Positions 1 through 7,063 of a DNA stretch of 30,691 bases are shown here, piece after piece. A model generated the notes under the pieces. That model did not search any database. It saw only the letters and a program-made list of their open reading frames with translations, and was not told the DNA's origin. The stretch's first letter is position 1. Each line of letters opens with the position of its first letter. Both the position numbers and the translations under genes were made by a program. Source of the stretch: JAWOFN01 sp046497505 [NCBI: bacterium] (GTDB lineage: Bacteria > Blakebacterota > Blakebacteria > Blakebacterales); NCBI GenBank assembly GCA_046497505.1, contig JAWOFN010000006.1, positions 1-30,691 on the forward strand. Reading direction: 5' to 3'.

Positions 1-43
1 GGGGGGGGGGGGGGAAGCGGGGGGGGGGGGGGCCGAGGAGGCC
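1..43. other. Guanine-run low-complexity contig end
   Basis: Positions 1-14 and 20-32 are uninterrupted G, broken only by a short AAGC-containing stretch. In the frame of the epimerase tail that follows, this would encode almost only glycine, whereas recognisable epimerase sequence begins at about position 44. The run is more likely a sequencing or assembly artefact at a contig end than biological sequence. Confidence 0.75.
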
Positions 44-226
44 CACGGCCCCGCGAAACCGGGTGAGCAGCGGCGCTCGGTGATCGACCCGGTGAGGGCC
101 TGGGAGGAGTGGGGGTGGCGTCCCCAGGTCCCCATGCAGGAAGGACTGCAGAGGACGGTGGACTATTTCCGGCGTTCCCGGGAGCTGACCGGGGGAGAGG
201 GCAGGGTCCGGGGTGAAGGGACCTGA
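2..226 (+). CDS. NAD-dependent epimerase/dehydratase, C-terminal fragment
   Basis: An open frame enters from the left edge and stops at TGA 224-226. From about position 44 it reads AHGPAKPGEQRRSVID, then a segment ending GLQRTVDYFR. This pattern (a PGE-x-R-x-S-x-x-D stretch, then a LGW-x-P-like segment and GL-x-x-T-v-x-y-f-r) is the usual C-terminus of extended short-chain dehydrogenases such as UDP-glucose 4-epimerase relatives that act on nucleotide sugars. The Rossmann domain and catalytic YxxxK lie outside the window, so the substrate cannot be named. Its last 14 bases overlap the start of lnt, suggesting one transcript. The first ~14 codons are the suspicious guanine run and should not be trusted. 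Confidence 0.7.
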   Translation, partial: GGGGEAGGGGAEEAHGPAKPGEQRRSVIDPVRAWEEWGWRPQVPMQEGLQRTVDYFRRSRELTGGEGRVRGEGT

Positions 227-1895
227 TCGAAGCCGCAGGGTGTTCCTGGCCGGGACCTCCGCGGTACTGCTCACCCTCGCACAGCCCCCCCTCCCCCTGG
301 GCTGGCTGGCCTATGCGGGGTTCGTCCCCTTCCTGCTGGGTCTGGAGGGTCTGAAGGGGGGAAGGGCGTTCCGCTACGGGGCGTTCTGGGGGCTGCTCGT
401 CAACCTGATGGGTCTCTACTGGATCGCCCTGGTGAACGTGGGTGCGCTGGCGGCGGCCCTCCTCTACCTCGCCCTGCTGGACGGATTGCTGGCGTGGCTC
501 CTGACCCTGCCCGCGACCAGGTACCGGACCCTCCTCTTCCCCTTCCTCTGGACCGGGTTCATATGGGTCAAGAGCCTGGGACAGATGGGCTTCCCCTGGC
601 TCACCCTCGGGCTGACGCAGACCTGGACCCCGGCCGCCCTCCAGGGGGCGGCCCTGGGAGGTGCCTGGCTCATCGACCTCTGGGTCGCCGGGGTCAACGC
701 CCTGCTGTACATGGGGATCAAGGAGCGACTTGGTCCGGTGTCCGGTATCCAAACCTCCGGCGGTCGCCGGTCGTGGCCGCGTGCCGTCGCGCCCGCTGCC
801 CTTCTGACCCTGGTGATGCTCTTCTACGGACGGGTGGTGCTCACGATGGGAGGGGCCGACCGCTGGGAGGGACCGGTGAGCGGTTTCACCGCGGAGGTCG
901 GAGAGGTCCCCCCCTGGCGTCCTCCCGGGAGCCGGGCGGTACGGGTGGGGGCGGTCCAGGGGAGCCTGGTCCCGGAGGTGAAGCTCGCGACCGGGAAGGT
1001 GGACTACAACCTTTACGTATACCGGCGGCTGAGTGAGGTGGTGGTGGAGACCGCCCGCCGGGTGGGTGAGGAGGTGGACCTGCTGGTGTGGCCGGAGACG
1101 GCGGTGCCCGCATATATCGAGGGCGGGGCCCGGAACCGGCGCACCGTGGAGGCGATCCAGCGCGGACTGGGTCCCCCCCTGCTCACAGGCGCCTTCGCCG
1201 CCGAATTCCTCCGGGGCGGGGGGTACCGCTATCACAACGCCGCCTACATGGTGGACTCCACGGGGGCGGGGAGCGGCGACGAGGTGTATCGGAAGCGGAT
1301 CCTGGTCCCCTTCGGGGAACGGGTCCCCTATCAGAAGGTCCTGGGCTTCCTCAAAGACCTGAGCATGGGCTGGTCCGACTTCAGTCCGGGGGGCGGGGCA
1401 CCCCTTATGGAGACGGAGCAGGGTGCCATGGAGGGGGTCCCCGTCGGGATCCTCATCTGCTACGAGAGCGTCTTCGCCCGGATGGTCCGTACCGAGGTGG
1501 TGGACGGGGCGAGGCTGCTGGCCGTCATCACCAATGACGCGTGGTTCGGGCGGACGTCCGGACCGTATCAGCATCTGCAGGCCTCCGCCCTGCGGGCGGT
1601 GGAGTTCCGGCGCCCGGTGATTCGTGCGGCCAACTCCGGCGTCAGCGGGTTCGTCGACCGGTGGGGGCGTGTCCACGGAGCGACCCCCCTCTTCCGGAAA
1701 GGGGCGGTGATGGGTCGGGTCTGGCCCGAAGGGGGGCTGACCTTCTATGCCCGCACCGGGGACTGGGTGCCCCTCCTCTCGGTGGTCCTGGCCGTCGTCG
1801 GCCTGTTCTTCCTGAGGACGGGGGAGAGAAGACCGGGAGAGCGTGAACGAGGTACAGAATGCCGGGAACCTGCGCCCGGCCGGCTGGTAAGCTAG
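213..1895 (+). CDS. lnt: Apolipoprotein N-acyltransferase
   Basis: Transfers the third acyl chain from a phospholipid to the N-terminal cysteine of lipoproteins in the inner membrane. The 560-residue protein has an N-terminal block of hydrophobic helices (about residues 8-215), a periplasmic nitrilase domain (about 243-510) and a final membrane helix (about 520-537). The nitrilase triad is visible: E295 in WPETAVP, K361 in YRKRILVPFGE and C416 in ILICYESVF, followed by TNDAWFG. The length is slightly above the usual ~510, through a longer loop before the nitrilase domain and a charged tail. The GTG start at 213 overlaps the upstream epimerase frame by 14 bases, pointing to translational coupling. 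Lipoproteins it could act on are encoded nearby (5113 and 10739). Family assignment is secure. Confidence 0.95.
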   Translation: MKGPDRSRRVFLAGTSAVLLTLAQPPLPLGWLAYAGFVPFLLGLEGLKGGRAFRYGAFWGLLVNLMGLYWIALVNVGALAAALLYLALLDGLLAWLLTLPATRYRTLLFPFLWTGFIWVKSLGQMGFPWLTLGLTQTWTPAALQGAALGGAWLIDLWVAGVNALLYMGIKERLGPVSGIQTSGGRRSWPRAVAPAALLTLVMLFYGRVVLTMGGADRWEGPVSGFTAEVGEVPPWRPPGSRAVRVGAVQGSLVPEVKLATGKVDYNLYVYRRLSEVVVETARRVGEEVDLLVWPETAVPAYIEGGARNRRTVEAIQRGLGPPLLTGAFAAEFLRGGGYRYHNAAYMVDSTGAGSGDEVYRKRILVPFGERVPYQKVLGFLKDLSMGWSDFSPGGGAPLMETEQGAMEGVPVGILICYESVFARMVRTEVVDGARLLAVITNDAWFGRTSGPYQHLQASALRAVEFRRPVIRAANSGVSGFVDRWGRVHGATPLFRKGAVMGRVWPEGGLTFYARTGDWVPLLSVVLAVVGLFFLRTGERRPGERERGTECREPAPGRLVS

Positions 1896-1920
1896 GATAC
1901 GAAGACGCAGGGAGGAGCCC

Positions 1921-2538
1921 ATGCACGTGACCGCGAAGGGACAGAAGACCGAGGAGACGGGGCTGCCCCGCCTCTCCGACGAGGAACTCCTCTCGAGGAG
2001 CGTCGACGATGACCGCGTGGCCTTCGACCTGCTGGTGGATCGCTACTACGACCGGATCTACGGCTACCTGCTCCGCTTCATCAAGGACGCGGACACGGCG
2101 GAGGACCTGCTCCAGGAGACCTTCCTGAGGGTCTGGAGGAACCGGGCGAACTTCAAGAACATCGCCTCCTTCTCCACATGGATATACACCATCGCTGGGA
2201 ACCTGGCCCGGAGCGAATGGCGGCGGCGCAAGCGGTGGCGCATGTTCCGGCTGGGACCCTCGGAGTCGGAGGAGAAACCGGACTTCGAGCTTCCGGACGA
2301 GAAGGCGGAACCGGATCGGCGGGTCGAGGAGGGCATGGCGGTGGACGCTCTCGTCAAGGAGGTCGAGAAGCTGCCTGAGACGTACCGGCAGGTCGTCGTC
2401 CTGAGGGACATGCAGGGGATGACGTACGAGGAGATCGCCGGTATCGTCCAGGTACCGGTCGGGACGGTGAAGTCGCGATTGAACAGGGGCCGGCTGATGC
2501 TGCAGGAGAAGCTGGGTGACTGGTATGGACGAGCGTAG
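1921..2538 (+). CDS. ECF-type RNA polymerase sigma factor
   Basis: A 205-residue sigma70-family factor of the extracytoplasmic-function class. Region 2 spans about residues 37-105 (DLLVDRYYDRIYGYLLRFI, DTAEDLLQETFLRVWRN, FSTWIYTIAGNLARSEWRR). A charged linker follows, then region 4 (about 145-200) with RQVVVLRDMQGMTYEEIA and the helix-turn-helix VPVGTVKSRLNRGR. Such factors direct polymerase to stress promoters and are held inactive by an anti-sigma factor. That partner follows at once: the two frames overlap by 14 bases, and a secreted HtrA-like gene comes third, so the cassette resembles rpoE/algU operons. GGAGG at 1911-1915 supports the ATG start. I could not place a convincing autoregulated ECF promoter in the 25-base gap. 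Confidence 0.95.
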   Translation: MHVTAKGQKTEETGLPRLSDEELLSRSVDDDRVAFDLLVDRYYDRIYGYLLRFIKDADTAEDLLQETFLRVWRNRANFKNIASFSTWIYTIAGNLARSEWRRRKRWRMFRLGPSESEEKPDFELPDEKAEPDRRVEEGMAVDALVKEVEKLPETYRQVVVLRDMQGMTYEEIAGIVQVPVGTVKSRLNRGRLMLQEKLGDWYGRA

Positions 2539-3088
2539 ACCGGACATGACGTGTGAGGGGTTCCGAGCGGCCCTGACCGGGTACATGGACCGCTCGCTCC
2601 CGGCCGCGGAGGAACGGGCCTGTTCCCGGCACCTCACCGAGTGCGAGGCGTGCCGCGGTCTGCTGGAAGGTGTCCGGCACATGCTGGGTGATCTCGAGGA
2701 GGCCGGCAGGGTGCAGGCGCCGCCGGAACTGGCCTGGGCCGTCAAGCGCAGCCTGGACCGCGAAGAGCGGAGGGAGCGGGAACGCCGGGTGCTGCGTCCG
2801 ATCCCCTTCGGGCTCGCGGCAGCGGCGGCGGCCGCCGCCCTCGTCCTGATGAGCTGGAGCGGCGAGCCCCCGGTCTCCCCGGCACCGATGGGGGGAGAGA
2901 CACCCCTCACCTCCGGTCTGGCCGAGGGATCGCGGTGGGAACGCTACGTCAGCCCGGCCGCGGTGGACTACCGGCTGCCCCCCGAGGTCCGGACCGCCCG
3001 GGGTGAGGTCCTCCAGGATCTCGATTCTCTCCGAACGAGTCCGCCCTCCCGGGTGGACGGTACCCGCGCTGTCAAGTTCCCCTTCTGA
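2525..3088 (+). CDS. Membrane-anchored ZAS-type anti-sigma factor
   Basis: This 187-residue protein most likely sequesters the sigma factor encoded immediately upstream. Its N-terminal half carries the zinc anti-sigma signature C-x25-H-x3-C-x2-C (C10, H36, C40, C43), with HLTECEAC visible. A single membrane helix rich in alanine follows at about 94-111, and the remaining ~75 residues would be periplasmic. That topology fits a signal-sensing anti-sigma cut by regulated proteolysis, which is known for the family but inferred here. I prefer ATG 2525; an in-frame GTG at 2516 would add three residues. Either start lies inside the end of the sigma gene, so translation is probably coupled and the two proteins made in proportion. 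The next gene starts 14 bases after the stop. Confidence 0.85.
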   Translation: MDERRPDMTCEGFRAALTGYMDRSLPAAEERACSRHLTECEACRGLLEGVRHMLGDLEEAGRVQAPPELAWAVKRSLDREERRERERRVLRPIPFGLAAAAAAAALVLMSWSGEPPVSPAPMGGETPLTSGLAEGSRWERYVSPAAVDYRLPPEVRTARGEVLQDLDSLRTSPPSRVDGTRAVKFPF

Positions 3089-3102
3089 GACCAGGAGGAT
3101 CC

Positions 3103-4317
3103 ATGGGGCGCCGGGTCTTCCAGATAGAGGGTGCCGCCGCGGCGGTACTGCTGTTCACCGCGGGGCTGGCATGGGCCCAGACGGGGGAGACCGCCGGCCC
3201 CGAAGAGGTGATGGAGAAGCTCATGGCCGCCGGGCGCATGGGGGCTGTCCAGGTGCTGGCCCACGCCTCGATCCCGGCGGGACGCAGGTCGGGAGAGAAG
3301 CAGCGTTCCCCTTTCATGGTCACGAACATCGGCTCCGGCGTCCGCTTCGGGGCATCCAACCGGGTCCTGACCGCCTACTCGGTGGTGGCGGACGCGGACT
3401 CCATCGAGGTCCGGGTAGGGGCGCGCAGCATGCCCGCCACCCTGCTGGGTACCGACGCCCTCACCGAACTGGCCCTGCTCAGCGTCAACGGGCTGCTGAC
3501 CGGCAACAATCCCCCTCCTTCAGCCGGTGTCCCCGGCGCACCGGGGGATGTCGTGCTGCTGGTGGACCCCCTCGGGAACGGACCGAGCCTCATCTCGGGC
3601 CGGATCACCGCCCTGGAGGGCCCCGACCTGATGTTCACCGATATCAAGACCTACGACGGCCTCTCCGGGGCGCCTCTCCTGAACGCGCGGGGGGAGCTGG
3701 TCGGGGTGGTGACCTTCGTCCTGGAGGCTGGATCGGGCGGCACGGGGACGGGGAGCGCGGTGGCCATCCCCGCCTCGGAAGCCGCCAGCATCGCAGGAGA
3801 ACTCGAGGCCCACGGAAGGGTCCGAAGGGGTTACTTCGGTGCCGCCGCGGACTTGCGGGAGAGCGGTCAGGTCGTCCTGGATGAAGTGTACGGGGGAGGT
3901 CCCGCCGAGGCGGCGGGCCTCCGGCCCGGTGATGTGATCACCCACTACGGAGGACAGCAGCTGAGGGACGCCGTGCACCTGCGTACCCTGGTCCAGTCCA
4001 CCGCCCCGGGCACCGCGGTACCCATGGTGGCTTCCCGCGACAGCACGGTGCTGAACCTCACGGTGGTGCTGGGCAACCGGGAAGAAGACGCGCCGCGGGC
4101 CGGACGCATCGCCGCCTGGCCGCGGGGGGAGTCGGAGACCGCGCTGCTCGCCAGGCTGAGCATGCTCCTGCAGGAACTCGAAGCCCTGGCCTCACGGCCG
4201 GACTTCGATCCCTCAGGTAGCGGGATCCTCCCTGTCATCTCCCGCCTCGAACGCGAGATCCAGCTCCTGAAGAACACCTCCGGGACATCTCCGCCCCCGG
4301 GGCCGCCGCAGCGCTGA
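3103..4317 (+). CDS. Secreted HtrA-like PDZ protein with degenerate triad
   Basis: A 404-residue exported protein: signal peptide (cleavage probably after AWA, residue 25), trypsin-like domain (about 75-235), one PDZ domain (about 243-325, with AGLRPGDVI) and a C-terminal, partly coiled-coil tail (about 340-395). Aligned by eye with HtrA/DegP, the serine survives in GLSGAPLL (S188). The histidine position reads TAYSVV (S93 where HtrA has H in TNEHVV), and the aspartate position reads DALTELALL (E122 where HtrA has D). It is therefore probably a pseudoprotease that binds peptides through its PDZ domain. It is third in the ECF sigma/anti-sigma cassette, the place taken by active MucD in Pseudomonas, so a regulatory or sensing role is plausible but inferred. 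AGGAGG at 3092-3097 supports the start. Confidence 0.8.
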   Translation: MGRRVFQIEGAAAAVLLFTAGLAWAQTGETAGPEEVMEKLMAAGRMGAVQVLAHASIPAGRRSGEKQRSPFMVTNIGSGVRFGASNRVLTAYSVVADADSIEVRVGARSMPATLLGTDALTELALLSVNGLLTGNNPPPSAGVPGAPGDVVLLVDPLGNGPSLISGRITALEGPDLMFTDIKTYDGLSGAPLLNARGELVGVVTFVLEAGSGGTGTGSAVAIPASEAASIAGELEAHGRVRRGYFGAAADLRESGQVVLDEVYGGGPAEAAGLRPGDVITHYGGQQLRDAVHLRTLVQSTAPGTAVPMVASRDSTVLNLTVVLGNREEDAPRAGRIAAWPRGESETALLARLSMLLQELEALASRPDFDPSGSGILPVISRLEREIQLLKNTSGTSPPPGPPQR

Positions 4318-4363
4318 GCGGCCTCCACACCCCTCTCCACATCCACGCGGGGGACCCGTGTGC

Positions 4364-4392
4364 TTGACCCTCTCGGGGGGTGCAGGTAGCTT
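4364..4392 (+). promoter_or_regulatory. Sigma70-type promoter of the B12 uptake operon
   Basis: TTGACC at 4364-4369 and TAGCTT at 4387-4392 are separated by exactly 17 bases, about 40 bases before the DUF71 start. Transcription would begin near 4399, leaving a leader of only ~34 bases. The same TTGAC-N17-TA arrangement recurs at 12613, 15741 (minus strand) and 29174, which supports it. The leader is far too short for a cobalamin riboswitch. Confidence 0.6.
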
Positions 4393-4432
4393 GGGCATCT
4401 GTGCAGGAGGTCCCCGTCCCGAGAGGAGGAGC

Positions 4433-5113
4433 ATGCGCCGAGCGGTGTTGCACTGGAGCGGCGGGAAGGACTCGGTCCTCAGCCTCGACCTGATGCTCCG
4501 CTCCGGAGATTACGAGGTCACCACACTGCTGGCCACGGTGACCGAGGAGGACGACCTCTCCCTCATGCACCGGGTCCACGCCCGCCTCCTCCACCGCCAG
4601 GCCCGGAGTCTCGGAGTGCCCCTCCGCCTGGTCCGGGTGCCCCGCCGCCCCTCCAACGAGGTCTACGAATCCCGCCACGCGGAGGCCCTCACGGAGCTGC
4701 AGGGACGGGGGGTCCGGTTCGCCGTCTTCGGGGACCGTTATCTCGAGGATGTGCGGGCGTATCGGGAGAAGAACCTGGCCCGCATCGGGATGAAAGGGGT
4801 CTTCCCCCTGTGGAAGGACCCCAGTCAGATGGCCATCCGGTCCTTCATCGACCGGGGGTTCGAGGCGGTGGTGGTGACGGTGGATACCCGGATACTGCCT
4901 GCCGAGTATGCCGGGCGCCCCCTGGACGATGACTTCCTCGACGACCTCCCTCCCGGTACGGACTTCTGCGGCGAGCGGGGGGAGTTCCACAGCTTCGTCT
5001 ACGATGGGCCCATCTTCTCCGAACCGGTGTCCTGGGAGCCGGGGAAGAGGACCCGGGAAGGAGAGTTCGCCCACCTGGAGCTGCTCCCCATCGAGCAGGA
5101 CCTGGACCGCTGA
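4433..5113 (+). CDS. DUF71/Dph6-like PP-loop ATPase, B12-associated
   Basis: A 226-residue adenine-nucleotide alpha-hydrolase-fold protein. The PP-loop is SGGKDS at residues 9-14. The family's second half is intact: GVFPLWKDP, and the C-terminal signature GERGEFHSFVYDGPIF. Eukaryotic and archaeal relatives amidate diphthine (Dph6). Bacteria lack diphthamide, and comparative genomics has linked a bacterial DUF71 subgroup to B12 salvage. The context here fits that: the stop codon overlaps the start of a BtuF-like gene (TGATG), and permease and ATPase genes follow. The likely role is ATP-dependent modification, perhaps amidation, of a corrinoid precursor; the substrate is unknown. ATG 4433 was chosen because GAGAGGAGGA directly precedes it; an in-frame start at 4358 lies before the promoter -10 and is rejected. 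Confidence 0.8.
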   Translation: MRRAVLHWSGGKDSVLSLDLMLRSGDYEVTTLLATVTEEDDLSLMHRVHARLLHRQARSLGVPLRLVRVPRRPSNEVYESRHAEALTELQGRGVRFAVFGDRYLEDVRAYREKNLARIGMKGVFPLWKDPSQMAIRSFIDRGFEAVVVTVDTRILPAEYAGRPLDDDFLDDLPPGTDFCGERGEFHSFVYDGPIFSEPVSWEPGKRTREGEFAHLELLPIEQDLDR

Positions 5114-6045
5114 TGCAGAGGATCTGCCTGCTCACGGCACTCCTCCTCACCCCATCCTGCGGAGGGGAGGAGGCGGGCACACATCCCGCCGGAGAGGTGC
5201 GCACCCCCCGCATCGCGGTGATGGCGCCGGCGGGTGCGGAGATGCTGGCGGCCTTCGACATGCTCGACCACGCAGTGGCTTCGGGTGATTTCGTGGGCTG
5301 GCCGCCTCGTGCCGCCCGGCTCCCCCGTATCGGACCGTACGATGCCCCCAACCTCGAAGTGCTGCTCTCACTGGACGTCGACCTGCTCGTGACCTCGTAC
5401 AGCGAGGCCGCCCGGGGTGTGCACGAGAGGATCCGGTCCATGGGCATCCGGGTGGCGGCCCTGAGCACCGAGACCTTCGAGCAGACCATGGAGGCCTTCC
5501 ATCGTCTGGGCGAGGAGCTGGAGAGGGAGGAGGCGGCCGAGGATCTCGTGGCCGCCCTCCGGGAGCGCATCGAGGAGGTGCGGACCGGGACCCGGGACCT
5601 GGAACGGCGAGGCACCCTCGTGGTGGTGGGCCGTCGCCCCCTCTACGTCGCGGGTCCCGGGAGCCACCTGGACGAACTGGTGCGTGCCGGTGGAGGACGG
5701 AACATCATCACGGGGGGTGCACCCTATCAGCTGGTGAGCATGGAGGCGGTCCTGGAGCGGCTTCCCGAGGTCATCATCGACCTTGCCGACAGCCGGGGGC
5801 CGAAAGAGCAGCCGGGGAGGGGGGACGCCTGGGAGCGGTGGTCCTTCCTCCCTGCCGTGGAGAGAGGCCGGGTGTGGCGGGTCCACCCCGAACGTCTCTC
5901 CATCCCGGGACCGCGCCTGCCGAGCATGGCCGACCTCGTGGCCCGCATGATCCACCCCGACCTCCTGGGGCCGCCCGGGCCGGAGGCGCTGGGGCCCCTC
6001 AGTTCCGCGGACACGACCGACCTGGAGGTCCTGCGTGCCCCGTAG
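5113..6045 (+). CDS. btuF: Periplasmic corrinoid-binding protein, BtuF-like
   Basis: A 310-residue substrate-binding protein of the class III (TroA/BtuF-like) fold, expected to capture vitamin B12 or related corrinoids in the periplasm. The N-terminus is a secretion signal ending LLLTPSCGG; the cysteine at ~16 suggests a lipoprotein, although the residues before it (TPS) are an imperfect lipobox. The body shows family features: RIAVMAPAGAEML near the start, PRIGPYDAPNLEVLLSLDVD, DLLVTSY, then a long connecting helix and a second lobe beginning near TLVVVGRRPLYVAG. Substrate is inferred from the family and the DUF71-BtuC-BtuD neighbourhood; iron-siderophore or haem binding proteins share the fold. 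The start overlaps the DUF71 stop by one base, and the end overlaps the permease start by 11. Confidence 0.8.
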   Translation: MQRICLLTALLLTPSCGGEEAGTHPAGEVRTPRIAVMAPAGAEMLAAFDMLDHAVASGDFVGWPPRAARLPRIGPYDAPNLEVLLSLDVDLLVTSYSEAARGVHERIRSMGIRVAALSTETFEQTMEAFHRLGEELEREEAAEDLVAALRERIEEVRTGTRDLERRGTLVVVGRRPLYVAGPGSHLDELVRAGGGRNIITGGAPYQLVSMEAVLERLPEVIIDLADSRGPKEQPGRGDAWERWSFLPAVERGRVWRVHPERLSIPGPRLPSMADLVARMIHPDLLGPPGPEALGPLSSADTTDLEVLRAP

Positions 6046-7063
6046 GCGCGCCACATCCGGACGGGTGCTCCTCTGGGCGGCGGGGCTCGGCCTCCTGCTG
6101 CTCCTCTGCCTGATAGCTGCGGGCAGTCTAGGGGCAGGGCGGGTCGGCCTGACCGACCTGTTCCGATGGGGGAGCCTGGATGACTCGGAACGGACCATCC
6201 TCCTCCACGTGCGGCTCCCCCGGGTCCTCCTGGCGGCGGTACTGGGGGGAGCCCTCACCGTGGCGGGGGTGGTCTTCCAGGCCCTGCTGCGCAACCCCCT
6301 GGCCGACCCCTACATCCTGGGGGTCTCGGGCGGTGCCAGCGTGGGAGGGGTGCTGGCCCTCGTCCTCGGGGTGGGGGCGCTGGGCCCCCTCGGGGTGGTG
6401 GGCGTTCCGGGGATGGCCTTCCTGGGCGCGCTGGGCGCCCTCCTCCTCATAGAACGGGTCGCCACGGTAGGAGGACGCTTCACGGTCCACACCATCCTGC
6501 TCACCGGCGTGGTCTTCAACGCCTTCTGTGCCTCCCTGATCTATTTCATACAATCCGTGGCCAGCCTCGAGGAGCTCCACGCCATCGTCTTCTATCTCAT
6601 GGGCAACATCCGGGGAGACCTGAGCTACGGCGGAGTGGGGGCGCTGGCGCTGGTCACCCTGGCGGCCACAGCCGCCCTCTACACCATGGCACGGGACTAC
6701 AACGCTCTGAGCCTGGGTGAGGAGGGGGCTGCCCAGCTGGGTGTGGACGTGGAGCGTCTCAAACACCGCACCTTCGTCATAGGCTCCCTCCTTACCGGTC
6801 TGGCCGTGTCGGTGGCCGGGCTGATCGGCTTCGTCGGGCTGGTGGTCCCCCATCTGCTCCGTCTGGTCCTGGGTCCCGACCATCGCCTCATGCTGCCGGC
6901 GGGCCTGCTGGGCGGTGCTTCCTTCCTGGTGGCGGCCGACATGACGGCCCGCCTGGCGGTGGCACCGGGCGAGCTGCCCGTAGGGGTCGTGACCGCTCTC
7001 GTGGGAGGCCCCTTCTTCCTCTTCCTGCTCCGGCGCAGAGGGGGCGGTTATGGCTTCCTCTAG
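6035..7063 (+). CDS. btuC: FecCD/BtuC-family ABC permease
   Basis: A 342-residue, very hydrophobic inner-membrane protein with about ten predicted helices, forming the channel of a class II importer as a homodimer. Family motifs include VRLPRVLLAAVLGGALTVAG near residue 55, RNPLADPYILGVSGGA near 90, and the cytoplasmic coupling region followed by GLIGFVGLVVPHLLRLVLGP near 265. These are shared by vitamin B12, haem and siderophore permeases; B12 is favoured because of the DUF71 and BtuF neighbours. The GTG start at 6035 sits 6 bases after GGAGG (6024-6028) inside the end of btuF, so translation is coupled. The 3' end overlaps the ATPase gene by 14 bases. Confidence 0.9.
   Translation: MPRRRATSGRVLLWAAGLGLLLLLCLIAAGSLGAGRVGLTDLFRWGSLDDSERTILLHVRLPRVLLAAVLGGALTVAGVVFQALLRNPLADPYILGVSGGASVGGVLALVLGVGALGPLGVVGVPGMAFLGALGALLLIERVATVGGRFTVHTILLTGVVFNAFCASLIYFIQSVASLEELHAIVFYLMGNIRGDLSYGGVGALALVTLAATAALYTMARDYNALSLGEEGAAQLGVDVERLKHRTFVIGSLLTGLAVSVAGLIGFVGLVVPHLLRLVLGPDHRLMLPAGLLGGASFLVAADMTARLAVAPGELPVGVVTALVGGPFFLFLLRRRGGGYGFL

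Noticed and set aside
1864-1898. GGGAACC as a possible ECF -35 for autoregulation of the sigma gene
   Set aside because: No convincing ECF -10 (such as CGTC, TCTGA or GTT) lies at the right distance; the site is inside the lnt 3' end.
1642-2910. 422-codon minus-strand open frame across lnt, sigma and anti-sigma genes
   Set aside because: Arg/Pro/Ser-rich shadow of three well-supported plus-strand genes; such frames are common at high GC.
4301-4323. Hairpin at the stop codon of the HtrA-like gene as a terminator
   Set aside because: Six-pair stem with an 11-base loop and no T tract; too weak to call.
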